A stretch of 64,000 nt of DNA from Diphasiastrum complanatum (lineage: Eukaryota > Streptophyta > Lycopodiopsida > Lycopodiales > Lycopodiaceae): the NCBI GenBank assembly GCA_029204225.1, contig CM055102.1, forward strand, positions 11,237,245-11,301,244. The letters run 5' to 3'. The notes under the pieces were generated by a model. It saw only the letters and a list, made by a program, of their open reading frames with translations. It made no database searches and was not told the DNA's origin. Each line of letters begins with the position of its first letter. The stretch's first letter is position 1. Position numbers and translations under genes: made by a program. Positions 39,401-44,230 of this stretch are shown in pieces.

Positions 39401-40111
39401 TGACAGGTGATCATTCAGGGAGTGGCTTCTAGCATAGCTTAGACTTAACTTTAGCATGGATCAGACTTAGGCAAGTGCTTGGCAATGATTCAGCAGTACG
39501 CTTAATTGGCTGTGAGCTTGCTATAATTCTGATTCTCTTCTAGCCTATCATTGTTGTTGTTTATCAATGTGTATCACTTCCATAAGATAATTCTGTCACA
39601 AGTTTCTGTATGTAAGGGGACAAACATAGCCTACACTTGTAAAATCTTTTTCTTCAGTAGTTTGATAAAAGGCCACAAATAAACAGTATACTGTCCAAAT
39701 CCATCCTTTGTTGGTGATCTGATGATCAAAGTTTGAATGGTCTCTCTTCATTCTCTATTGACTGTCACCGGTATCTCCTGAAGAGAGCTGGTGCATCTAA
39801 CTTCCAGTTGCTTATACATGTAACATGAAATATTGAGCTCGTTATATTTGTGCTAAAATGTTCTAATATCTCTCTTCAATTTAGTCCACTATTGCCTATA
39901 AGCTCTTGACCCAGTCAAACTTATTGAACAGAATAATCTGTTTCTTATTTTATTCCAAACGAAATTCCTCTGTTCTTTCTTCGAGGCTGGAGTAATGCAT
40001 GCCGACCTTTGCAATATCTTAACTGTTGTGTTCCAAACTTAGGAGGTTAGCCAATCCACAAATGGAGTTGGCAGATTGGGGATGGCTTTAACAGCAGGCA
40101 AAAGGCCTTGA
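9..40111 (+). CDS. FTSHI5: FTSHI5: inactive FtsH-like AAA ATPase, chloroplast (18-exon model, 5' partial)
   Basis: The spliced product is about 990 codons and aligns by eye with the C-terminal three quarters of plant FTSHI5 (about 1,300 residues in Arabidopsis). Order: coiled coil, conserved linker, a hydrophobic membrane segment, AAA domain, and a peptidase-like domain. Seen directly: Walker A GESGTGKT, Walker B LIIFMDDFD, and the second region of homology RRPGRMDR. The zinc-binding HEXXH of active FtsH is replaced by WAAGR after PHAV, so ATPase features are kept and the protease site is lost. In Arabidopsis, FTSHI proteins are reported in a chloroplast inner-envelope complex linked to protein import and are needed for embryo development; that is family knowledge. 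All exons have GT-AG borders and consistent phase: 9-489, 2124-2324, 11906-12199, 12373-12648, 13986-14066, 16009-16140, 17447-17620, 18732-18853, 20533-20734, 22232-22360, 22499-22681, 26254-26373, 30816-31001, 31190-31264, 31377-31436, 36008-36115, 36994-37074, 40043-40111. Promoter, start codon and transit peptide are outside the window. Confidence 0.93.
490..2123 (+). other. FTSHI5 intron 1
   Basis: This 1.6 kb intron is bounded by GTTTAT and GTTATAG. It is AT-rich, with many stops in all frames. I see no transposon coding sequence, tandem array or RNA gene in it. Confidence 0.8.
2124..2324 (+). CDS. FTSHI5: FTSHI5 exon 2: conserved linker
   Basis: This exon has 67 codons in phase 0 on both sides. 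It encodes EQILKARDRVLAHTWFDEW ... LLVESARVRHDRRVMYLRLKGEEHEYFLNVQ. The pattern of a short basic helix, a tryptophan-rich segment and SARVRHD is conserved in FTSHI5 proteins. Acceptor GTTATAG|GAG, donor TTCAG|GTCAGC. Confidence 0.92.
3649..3653. repeat. Target-site duplication ACTAT, left copy
   Basis: ACTAT directly abuts the left LTR and is repeated right of the right LTR at 8929-8933. It marks the exact Copia insertion point inside the older element's protease frame. Confidence 0.93.
3654..4043 (-). repeat. Copia 3' LTR (left copy)
   Basis: 390 bp, starting TGTCAAATTCC and ending TTTCAACA on the + strand. It is longer than the partner LTR by an 11 bp segment near 3808. On the minus strand it is the downstream LTR of the element. 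Confidence 0.94.
4038..7922 (-). pseudogene. Copia polyprotein: gag C-terminus, protease, integrase, RT, RNase H
   Basis: Two same-frame blocks, 7922-5370 and 5369-4038, are separated by one in-frame TAG (5370-5372) inside the conserved RT start (ARLVAKGYA, stop, KEGLDYDET). Domains in the 850-codon first block: zinc knuckle CNYCGKYGHFAFEC (~190-203); protease site DSSAS near 255, where the family has D-T/S-G-A; integrase zinc ligands from HERYGHLGYQ (~388) to CEAC (~421); integrase D, D and E at about 452 (HSDLWGP), 515 (RSDGGGEF) and 551 (QNGVAERKN). The second block carries YGLKQAPRAWY, the RT active site YVDD, and RNase H motifs TDSDWAG and SSTEAEY. Gag is also broken: its N-terminus (7966-8172) is in another frame. 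The stop and the Gly-to-Ser change in the protease would block a functional polyprotein. Confidence 0.94.
4044..4055 (-). other. Copia polypurine tract
   Basis: The minus strand reads ATTGAGGGCGGG directly before the 3' LTR (TGTTGAAATAAATG). Position and composition fit the plus-strand primer of an LTR element. Confidence 0.8.
7966..8172 (-). pseudogene. Copia gag N-terminal fragment
   Basis: The frame encodes a Copia gag start, with SRLDGTNFSIWKFKIKNIL matching the usual 'L-x-G-x-N-[FY]-x-x-W' N-terminal signature. It stops after SELT. The remaining gag (KDYIKRGEKAH onwards) continues in another frame just downstream, so one small frameshift near 7966-7973 separates the parts. The upstream part PFVFYFYPA may be leader, with MSSLAES a better start. 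Confidence 0.85.
8531..8547 (-). other. Copia primer binding site (tRNA-iMet)
   Basis: The minus strand reads TGGTATCAGAGCAGGTT immediately after the 5' LTR. TGGTATCAGAGC is the standard complement of the 3' end of plant initiator tRNA-Met. Confidence 0.93.
8548..8928 (-). repeat. Copia 5' LTR (right copy)
   Basis: About 381 bp, starting TGTCAAAGTCC and ending TTTCAACA on the + strand. Nearly identical to the left LTR apart from an 11 bp deletion and a few point changes. On the minus strand this LTR would promote element transcription, against the direction of FTSHI5. Confidence 0.94.
9185..9424 (-). pseudogene. Gag N-terminus of the older element, internally deleted
   Basis: MDSSSSSSSIDKLDGENYH opens a Copia/UBN2-type gag start that reaches WDIVDGTE. 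The frame then runs straight into the DNA of a zinc-knuckle tail, read correctly only in another frame (TKECPKKRKAKG). Most of gag, including the first half of the knuckle, is missing. This looks like a deletion junction near 9290-9300. Confidence 0.7.
9565..9920 (-). repeat. LTR of the older element (5' LTR on the minus strand)
   Basis: TG...CA borders: TGTTGGAAAATGG at 9565 and ATTTATCACA ending at 9920. It lies directly next to the iMet primer site at 9548-9564, which fixes the inner end. The outer end is inferred from the TG/CA rule. No second copy is seen in the window. Confidence 0.65.
10020..10345. repeat. CTTCGA-rich imperfect palindromic repeat
   Basis: The stretch is built from variants of GTCGATGACTTCGATGTCGG (clear copies near 10149 and 10211), plus runs such as GAAGTCGATGAAGTCGGACTTCGG. 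GAAGTCGA and TCGACTTC both occur, so the stretch can pair with itself. Copies are unevenly spaced. I see no convincing coding sense in it. Confidence 0.65.
10855..10880 (+). repeat. Short telomere-like repeat (TTTAGGG)n
   Basis: The run GGTAGGGTTTAGGGTTTAGG continues for a few more bases and contains about three plant-type TTTAGGG units inside intron 2. It is too short to be a relic of a chromosome end with any certainty. Confidence 0.75.
11906..12199 (+). CDS. FTSHI5: FTSHI5 exon 3: conserved GGFDALYLKM block
   Basis: 98 codons, phase 0. It encodes TYDEIFDNWGGFDALYLKM, then SGVPVTVERMPILFSEWEIE, and ends FPLSNRFLPQK. GGFDALYLKM and the following 'PV ... IP.SEL..qqq' pattern match FTSHI5. 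Acceptor TTGTTGAAG|ACC is unusual in ending AAG, but frame and homology support it. Donor AAAAG|GTTTGT. Confidence 0.88.
12373..12648 (+). CDS. FTSHI5: FTSHI5 exon 4: membrane segment before the AAA domain
   Basis: 92 codons, phase 0. After an acidic, alanine-rich stretch it encodes PIPWWMALAVRCYVVGAP followed by VVIALPWVAKVLFYPF, a hydrophobic segment long enough to span a membrane. It then turns basic (EWKRKKV). The place before the AAA domain matches the membrane anchor of the FTSHI5 family. Acceptor CTGTAG|GCG, donor GTG|GTAAGC. Confidence 0.9.
12649..13985 (+). other. FTSHI5 intron 4
   Basis: A 1.3 kb AT-rich intron (GTAAGC ... TATGCAG). No transposon domain, tandem repeat or RNA gene recognised. 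Confidence 0.75.
13986..14066 (+). CDS. FTSHI5: FTSHI5 exon 5: basic linker into the AAA domain
   Basis: 27 codons, phase 0, rich in Lys and Arg, ending DPVKTLFDRMK. The 'DP.kt.FDRMKrVk' junction with the next exon is strongly conserved in FTSHI5. Acceptor TGTATGCAG|GAA, donor AAG|GTAAGA. Confidence 0.92.
14067..16008 (+). other. FTSHI5 intron 5
   Basis: A 1.9 kb intron holding a near-perfect 31 bp hairpin (15221-15290, own entry). The rest is AT-rich and unrecognised. An open frame at 14600-15025 on the + strand has no recognisable domain. Confidence 0.75.
15221..15290. repeat. Near-perfect hairpin, 31 bp arms with 8 nt loop
   Basis: The left arm 15221-15251 begins TTTGGGCTATCTTGCAAAAT. 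The right arm 15260-15290 is its reverse complement with one mismatch, and the loop is AAAGTGAT. It could be a fold-back or MITE-type element, or a small-RNA precursor. The short loop and near-perfect stem favour a DNA palindrome over a typical plant miRNA gene. Confidence 0.85.
16009..16140 (+). CDS. FTSHI5: FTSHI5 exon 6: start of the AAA domain
   Basis: 44 codons, phase 0. It encodes RVKQPQVSLKDFAGIETVKE then ITFLKNPNAFKEIGARPPR, the 'F.d.aG.e..k.E..e.v.fLknP..f...Ga..P.G' signature that opens the AAA domain of FtsH. Acceptor CTTTCAG|CGC, donor AGG|GTAAGC. Confidence 0.96.
16141..17446 (+). other. FTSHI5 intron 6
   Basis: A 1.3 kb intron ending in a good pyrimidine tract and TTTTGCAG. Nothing recognised inside. 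Confidence 0.75.
17447..17620 (+). CDS. FTSHI5: FTSHI5 exon 7: Walker A
   Basis: 58 codons, phase 0. It encodes GVLIVGESGTGKTTLAMAIA (P-loop GESGTGKT), then AEAKVPLVEVQGAEL and WVGQGASNVRELFKTAREL. The P-loop Lys and Thr are intact, so ATP binding is likely retained. The pore-loop region has W-V-G where active FtsH has F-V-G. Confidence 0.97.
17621..18731 (+). other. FTSHI5 intron 7
   Basis: A 1.1 kb intron almost filled by an antisense Ty3/gypsy fragment (own entry). It ends GTTCTTACAG just before exon 8. The transposon sequence reaches to within roughly 100 bp or less of the acceptor. Confidence 0.8.
17756..18640 (-). mobile_element. Ty3/gypsy fragment: zinc knuckle, protease, RT remnants
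   Basis: On the minus strand from right to left: a gag tail with RYTPQEMAEIRAKNLCFNYR, a knuckle lacking its normal second Cys, and HLNRNCP (about 18420-18540); a retropepsin relic FIGIDSSADYSLIS (about 18370-18420); an RT piece ITSPPTFQNVMNNIFWP (about 18180-18225); then FLGFIVSNGTISLDPSKVRA with DFNKRVSITIKAL, the RT end and connection region. Large parts are missing between the protease and RT pieces. Frameshifts and motif losses show long decay. Confidence 0.8.
18732..18853 (+). CDS. FTSHI5: FTSHI5 exon 8: Walker B
   Basis: 40 codons plus 2 nt (ends phase 2). It encodes APLIIFMDDFDHFAGIRG and ESLINQLLVELDG. Canonical FtsH reads IFIDEID here; the catalytic Glu position is Asp, so ATP hydrolysis may be weak. 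Donor GATGG|GTACGG; the split Gly codon is completed by the first base of the next exon. Confidence 0.95.
18854..20532 (+). other. FTSHI5 intron 8
   Basis: A 1.7 kb AT-rich intron (GTACGG ... CTTGTAG). No transposon domain or array recognised. Confidence 0.75.
20533..20734 (+). CDS. FTSHI5: FTSHI5 exon 9: second region of homology
   Basis: 1 nt plus 67 codons. It encodes FETQEGVVMIATTSKPWTID then EALRRPGRMDRTIMLPSPNR. The arginine-finger motif RRPGRMDR is intact. It continues EREQILKKVAEETMDKMLVN. Acceptor TCTTGTAG|A. Confidence 0.96.
20735..22231 (+). other. FTSHI5 intron 9
   Basis: A 1.5 kb intron (GTATGG ... TTGTTGCAG). No recognised element inside. Confidence 0.75.
22232..22360 (+). CDS. 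FTSHI5: FTSHI5 exon 10: C-terminal AAA lid region
   Basis: 43 codons, phase 0, encoding VAEKTAGLAPSQLKYVPQAL ... ITDEEELFSVYGWLA. It matches the helical lid after the AAA core. Donor GCA|GTTAAT is non-consensus after GT, but frame and protein match on both sides support it. Confidence 0.9.
22499..22681 (+). CDS. FTSHI5: FTSHI5 exon 11
   Basis: 61 codons, phase 0, encoding TVNSITPKWIQKLSWVQNWE ... GLKVTKGDLEMAVETMDAYG and ending LEVRDPPYV. It joins the AAA lid to the peptidase-like domain. Acceptor TTTTGGCAG|ACT, donor GTG|GTGAGT. The intron before it is only 138 bp. Confidence 0.93.
22682..26253 (+). other. FTSHI5 intron 11 (3.6 kb)
   Basis: Contains several + strand open frames (23539-23859, and a 211-codon frame at 25046-25681 encoding MQTIHASLHDFPHNIP ...). 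I recognise no domain in any of them. Length and composition suggest old transposon debris, but I cannot name a family. Confidence 0.7.
26254..26373 (+). CDS. FTSHI5: FTSHI5 exon 12: degenerate zinc site
   Basis: 40 codons, phase 0, encoding WTREGKFPHAVWAAGRGLVA and LLLPDFDVVDHIWLDPTSWE. Active FtsH has HEXXH in this place; here the sequence is WAAGR, so both His ligands and the catalytic Glu are absent. This is the defining FTSHI feature. Acceptor CAATTAG|TGG, donor GAG|GTATAG. Confidence 0.95.
27190..27680 (-). mobile_element. Degenerate Copia reverse-transcriptase fragment
   Basis: The nucleotide order resembles the RT C-terminal part of the intron 2 Copia (compare ACTGGCTTACCATCTCAACA here with ACTGGCTTGCTACACCAACC there). 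Relics of the YVDD region (ATTGTCAACATAGAGCAC) lie near 27570. All frames are broken. No LTR seen. Confidence 0.6.
27742..30250 (-). mobile_element. Stacked LINE (non-LTR retrotransposon) fragments, two or three copies
   Basis: On the minus strand: first block 30246-29408 joins an RT start (IHPIHKGGDPMMPQNYR) directly to the C-terminal part (NIRKTKVMVFNTSR, SSYTYLGVLFSGPAFSMRQA), so the RT core is deleted. The second block has an RT core (GQAGFRAHYSTTDHIFTLRA, FLDFRKAVDFVPR, YANDVVLV) at 29163-28735, followed by another C-terminal copy (SSYTYLGILFIGPTFSMRQV) at 28604-28089. The third begins CSLSPTLFGLHIDELE at 28138 and ends by 27742. YANDV replaces the usual Y-A-D-D-V. All copies are broken, with no poly-A tail or target duplication found. 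Confidence 0.8.
30816..31001 (+). CDS. FTSHI5: FTSHI5 exon 13: peptidase-like domain
   Basis: 62 codons, phase 0, encoding GIGFTSLTQKFDEGYQETG, then TYYEKQLVLCFGSYVASQLL and FEIEEAQE. The 'L...fGsh.A...l.pp.' pattern corresponds to the LAGRAAE region of FtsH. The Asp zinc-ligand region near SRFEIEEAQE is also altered. Acceptor TTTCACAG|GGT, donor GAG|GTGTGA. Confidence 0.94.
31190..31264 (+). CDS. FTSHI5: FTSHI5 exon 14
   Basis: 25 codons, phase 0, encoding IAANMVLQYGWGPDDSPMIY then CAEGS. 'IA..MV.qYG' is the conserved helix after the third zinc-ligand position of FtsH. Acceptor GTGCCAG|ATT; a second AG lies 6 bp inside (GCAG|CCA). Donor TCG|GTCTCT. Confidence 0.92.
31377..31436 (+). CDS. 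FTSHI5: FTSHI5 exon 15 (tandem acceptor)
   Basis: 20 codons, phase 0, encoding EGAMSMGQSYEFEVGGKVKK, matching 'a.SMg..yE.e...kv.k' of the family. The acceptor is TAGCAG|GAA; using the first AG would add one Gln in frame. Donor AAG|GTTTGG. Confidence 0.9.
31860..32260 (+). mobile_element. Possible LTR and primer site of a degraded element
   Basis: AGTATATATAGGG near 32026 looks like an LTR TATA box, and TTTGTATCAGAGCACTT near 32244-32260 resembles the tRNA-iMet primer site (TGGTATCAGAGC). No second LTR or coding domain was found, and the left limit is a guess. It may be a large non-coding derivative. Confidence 0.4.
32581..32945 (+). repeat. Minisatellite, about five to six units of 55-70 bp
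   Basis: Units share ATCTGATTGGTGGCTGTCC then AGCGCCCTACTTCACCAC and a T-rich spacer (TTTTTGTAGCTCATTTG). Unit starts are near 32661, 32718, 32786, 32840 and 32911, with a weaker one near 32600. Unit length varies through changes in the T-rich spacer. Confidence 0.85.
33188..33220. repeat. Perfect 10 bp stem-loop
   Basis: GGAAAGTCGA at 33188-33197 pairs with TCGACTTTCC at 33211-33220 across a 13 nt loop. It may belong to the leader of the degraded element. A chance hairpin is possible. Confidence 0.55.
33946..34069 (+). repeat. Recent 62 bp tandem duplication
   Basis: TTGTTAGAGCTTCATTTATT through CTATGTACA occurs twice head to tail (33946-34007, 34008-34069), with only a small difference at CTCAT/CTAAT. 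It lies in intron 15 just before the chromovirus fragment. Confidence 0.9.
34215..35380 (+). mobile_element. Chromovirus (Ty3/gypsy) 3' end: integrase tail, chromodomain and LTR
   Basis: An integrase C-terminus (34298-34828 and some bases upstream) with DDWVYLRIPKDSK, HYCGPFRIVRRIGSLAYELD and HPVLHVSRLK is followed by a chromodomain (KVLRYRDKQL, ECLIQWKDRTEDDDSWE). A purine tract AAGGAGGGAAGAA then abuts an LTR starting TGTTATGTCC at 34857 and ending about 35380. The upstream two thirds (gag to integrase core) are missing and no 5' LTR was found. The 176-codon frame itself is intact to its stop. Confidence 0.88.
34857..35380 (+). repeat. Chromovirus 3' LTR
   Basis: Begins TGTTATGTCCATGACGAG right after the purine tract; the end near TTATATTCA is inferred. 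The last 230 bp reappear at about 47561-47793, and the last 25 bp at 53697-53721, fused there to another LTR family. Confidence 0.7.
36008..36115 (+). CDS. FTSHI5: FTSHI5 exon 16
   Basis: 36 codons, phase 0, encoding LYLAGYNKALKMLQQNLKVL then EALVEHLLESNVLSRK. It is the helical 'y..A..~L..n~..l~.~.e.Lle...l' segment of the FtsH C-terminal domain. Acceptor TTCTTGCAG|TTG, donor AAG|GTTTGC. Confidence 0.93.
36116..36993 (+). other. FTSHI5 intron 16
   Basis: An 878 bp intron. It contains an imperfect tandem duplication of about 76 bp (36463-36612): TTTGTGCATAATTTTTAC and TTTGTGCATAGTTTTTAC mark the two copies. Nothing else recognised. Confidence 0.75.
36463..36612 (+). repeat. Imperfect 76 bp tandem duplication
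   Basis: Copies 36463-36538 and 36539-36612 share TTTAGATTTGG-CATCATTC and TTTCTTTGG blocks with scattered differences. The age is older than the duplication at 33946. Confidence 0.75.
36994..37074 (+). CDS. FTSHI5: FTSHI5 exon 17
   Basis: 27 codons, phase 0, encoding DMANILLEKGAIFEKEPFSL then VTYSRAT. 'D...il...G.i.ekePF.l' matches the last conserved block of FTSHI5. Acceptor TTCACAG|GAT, donor ACG|GTACAT. Confidence 0.92.
37075..40042 (+). other. FTSHI5 intron 17 (3 kb)
   Basis: Bounded by GTACAT and AACTTAG if the last exon is right. Open frames inside (for example 38166-38429) have no recognised domain. No array or LTR seen. Confidence 0.6.
40043..40111 (+). CDS. FTSHI5: FTSHI5 last exon (predicted C-terminal tail)
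   Basis: 22 codons and TGA in the right phase, encoding EVSQSTNGVGRLGMALTAGK then RP. It is chosen because the frame from exon 17 must end in a short variable tail, and AACTTAG|GAG is a usable acceptor. The tail is not conserved in the family, so this exon is the least certain of the model. Confidence 0.5.
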   Translation, partial: EVSQSTNGVGRLGMALTAGKRP

Positions 40112-43100
40112 TGCATAGTTGGAATGCGGCATTTTTCTATGGATGATATGGTAAATCAGGTAAGATAGTTTATTAGCACTGATATAGTAAGATAAAATAT
40201 CTTAGTCACACACGTTTCATTGCATGCTCTGAGCTCATTCACAATAGCAATTTGAATAATATCTCAATGTTTCATTTGATTAATTTTGTTATTTGCTGAT
40301 TTTTTTGCGACTTCTAGCCTTTTGCAGGTTGTAGGTTGCTAGCATACCTTGTGATGCTTCATGGATCCGTTGGTGGTCCCTCCTGCTCCCTTGCCACAAT
40401 GCTGTGTAGCTTGATGCTCTGTTGCAAGCTACAGACTTTCAGCTTATTTATGACTTGTGAGCTTTGATATGGACATTACTGCTGTATATGGATGGAATTT
40501 TTTGCTGTGCCAATGATAAGCTGTGCTGTGGAAACAATCCTTAGTCATCTATTTACAGGAGAAAAAAATGAAGGAAATGTCATGATATTGTTTTTCATGG
40601 TAAGTGCTTGTTAGATTGTGCGACTGTCATAGATCAAGATGTTGAGTAATACCTATGAACATTATTCCCAATGTGAATCCGTCTACCTTACCCTTGCTGG
40701 TTGGACATTACATAATGAACCTGTTAACAAAGTGTTACGAAAGCATCTATCTGTGCTGTGGCTGCATGACAGAAGAAAATTTGGTCTTCTGCCCTTGTCG
40801 GTTTGATTTTAGTTCAACTTATTGATGATGATATCTATGTTTATTGATTAGAAAATGTTAAAGTTGTTATGCTTTACAATTTGACAGAGTTGTTTTCTTC
40901 TTCTAACTCGACATAACTTTGCTTACTGGCAGGTTTATCACAGCAATTTCCATACCATGACTTCATATTTTCTGCCTAGGCACTGTCAATATGCAGGTAC
41001 CTATTTTTTTAATACTTGCACTAAAAGTACCATCCAGCTCTCTGTGCCCAAAATCACCGTCTTTGAAAATTGACTCAAAACTCTATTGCTTTCTGGTCTC
41101 AACTTCCATAATCCATCTTTAACTATGATGTTGTAAAATGTACCAGATCTATGCTACAAAATTTCAGCTTTTGCATACAGCAAACTCCTGAAGCCTTGAG
41201 ATCGTATATTTGCATTCAATTCTTCAAATTTGCCGCACTTTGACACGTCAATTACAAGGGCTTAAGTTCAAGATTTTTGAGCTTTCCGTGCAACAGTAGC
41301 TGTCAAATTGTTCTAGTTTTGTATCATTACTTTGAAGGGAGGATAGTTGTGCAAGTTGCACAAGTGAGATTTTTGTTAGTTGCCTTGTGTGACCTTGTGC
41401 ACCTCGGGAATGAAGATTTGCATAATGAGAGAATGTTCTGAAGTAGGCAGCCAATATTTGGAGTTAACTGTTTCAATTTTGACTTCGCAGAAATAAAGTT
41501 TTAGCACGTTTCAATATTGCATCTTTTGAAGAGCAAGTGTAGTCAAACATCAATGATCATCCTCTGTGGCATGCTCTTATTAATCTGCTGCCCAATAGCT
41601 TTTATTCTTTTGCATAAGTTAAATTTAGTCTAGTTACCAGGTGGAAACTGCCTCCAAATAATTGACTCCTTTGCTGAGATTAATACAAGAAGGTTACAGA
41701 CGTAACCTCCTTGTACATGATGTCAGCATGAGGAAGACCTTCTGCAACTGGCTCAAGAAAAAAAAAATCAAGAAATAAAAAAAAGTTACTATGCTGTGGA
41801 TCCCAGCTGGTTCCACCATACCTGCCCATTCTTTTTGGAGAGACGCACACTTTCACAATTCAGAATAGCTTAGACAAGTATAGCTAAGCTTTCAAACTCC
41901 TAATATTATCATTATCTGATGTATGCTAAGCTGTTCACACACAAATTTCAGATGTCAACCGTCCATTATCATTAGGGGTTTGGATATGTATCTCACCTAT
42001 GCATTGAACAGATTGCTATGATACGTGTAGCTGACTTTTGTTGTGGTAAGGTGTAGTTTTTATTCTTTTGAAGGATGGGAACATGCAAGGAGACAAATCT
42101 TCTGAAAGGTTTTGCTTGTGAACACCATTCATTGCAGAATGGAAGCGATCTAGACACTCATATAGGCAGGTAGAGTACATTGTCTCTGAATTGATGTATA
42201 TATCACATGTACGCATTATTGATGCATGCTTACAAAAAGGTCCTTGAATTTGGTAATAGATGTTTTGGAAAATGTTCATAGTGCTGCAGAACTAGTAGGA
42301 CATTTAAGACCATAAGTGGAGTCGTTCAATTCACAAGAGTGGTTGGTTGCATTTCTATCTTCATTTCTATTAATTTACAAAAGCTAGATATGACACAATC
42401 TTGATATGTGAGCAAGAGCAATCTAAACAAAGTATAAATTGATCAAAGAGCATGAACCACAACCTGAACGACAGCTTGCTATGCAGACTGAGGATTGAGA
42501 ACAGACCACAAGTGATACTCAATATATTGTACTTGCAGAAATGCATGCAAAAGAACAATCTACAAAAGCTTGAAGCAAGAAATCACAACACAACTACACC
42601 AACTCTCTCCAATTTTTCATTACACAATGAGATCCAAAGGACATATATAGGTCTAAGTCAGATTTGGCATGTGTGAGCTACCTCTCATTATTGCCTATCT
42701 TGCTATGCTACTTTTACCAATTTTGGTCCAATTATAACATACATTTTACAAGACCTAGAATCTTGATGAAAAGTTTGATCTAATGATGACAAATGGACCT
42801 ATTGAAAGTAGGCCTATCTTTCACACGTGTGAACATTCTCCACCTGATCCACATAGTACATATTTACAAGGTTTACTCAAGCTAATATTTTGCATTTCTC
42901 ACATTTGAAACTTATCCCTATCACCTTGGAGCTCCATTCAATTATTGATAACAAGGAATTGTCAATAGCTGTCAATTGGTTTCATTGTATTCTTCTAAGA
43001 GCTACAGGGGCAAGCTAACTAGGGTGATGTAGTCGTGTTTAATTCACCTTTCCTTGTCAAAATCCAAGAGTCAAAGCTACATATTTGAAATTTGAACAAT

Positions 43101-43400
43101 TATGTTTTTCATATCATAAAATGGTCTACAATTGTTTTCATTCTTAAGTACTTCCAAGAGAAATTTTGGGAAGGGCTATGAATGGGTACCATTTAAAAAA
43201 ATCAAAGAAGAAATATAAAAGAGTCAATATCAACAAGCTTTCATGGGATGTAGTCATTCCAAAGACATCTCAATATCCACACTCATACTCTCGTTTTTCC
43301 ACTGTCATACTCTTTGATTTGATATTCGAACTCACATTATATCAGTCTTGAAGTACTCTACTAGGGCTTTTTGGTTTTGCTCAAAGAGAAGTTTGCACTA
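40112..43400. other. 3' UTR of FTSHI5 and intergenic DNA
   Basis: AT-rich sequence. CAG|GTAAGA near 40159 could be a donor in the 3' UTR, but I cannot find its partner with confidence. I recognise no gene, RNA or transposon domain here; short antisense frames (41248-41454, 42016-42279) look like chance. Confidence 0.6.
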
Positions 43401-43429
43401 GAATTTTGAGGGCATAATTTATCATCATT

Positions 43430-44230
43430 TCTTTATTCTTTGCCCTTGAGTTGCTCAATTATGCATGGTAGCATATATCCCCCCCTATTCTGGCTATCCA
43501 AGTATTTTCTCTCGAACTTTGCTATTTGTTCTTCCAAGCTTAGGGGTTTTATATCTATCTTCTAATCATATACATGTAATTCTATATTTCAAAACACTTT
43601 TCTCAATAATTTTTTCTTTTTCTTTTTTCGGACTAAAATAAGCTTGTTGTAAAATTGGTAGCTTTTCTTAATTTTCTAATCTTTGCAAATCACTAACGAC
43701 AATGAGATTGGATCTAGATTTTTCAATCAATTCTTATCTGTGATCAGATATTTAAAAACTCTATCACTTGACAATAATCAGATTTTTTATTTTTGAACTT
43801 GATCAAGCGATCGACGCTTCCAAAATAAGAGTTTCTCATAATCAATATCAAATTGTAGCAGAATGTTTCAAAATTTGACAGTGGCTAGATCAAGTGGATC
43901 ATAGCTCAAAAAAGGACTAGCGAAAGTTCTCTAGGTGAAGGTTAACTCGGCAAAGGTTTTTTCACTGTTATTTTGGGTAAAAATCACTTTTCTAACTATT
44001 TTTGACAAATCTAAGAAAATTAATTTTTGCTGATTGATAGTTTATATATTTGGTACTTATATGGCTAGGGTAAAATTGGCGAAGGTTCTTCTGGCGAATA
44101 ATAGGTCTTTCGTAACTTGTTGAGGATTAAAGTAGACTTTTTGGATGATCCTAATAAATACACCCTCAAAAATTATGGAATACTATATTTGGAATCCTTG
44201 GACAAATTGGTGAAAATTGAAGCTAAAGAT
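43430..44230 (-). mobile_element. Leader (5' UTR) fragment of the tRNA-Asp LTR family, minus strand
   Basis: The stretch near 43698-43730 is the reverse complement of the sequence just before the gag start at 48841-48880 (GATTGAAAAATCTAGATCC). GGCGAAGGTTC-type motifs occur near 43933, 43955 and 44071. It directly abuts the LTR starting at 44231. The left limit is approximate. Confidence 0.65.
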
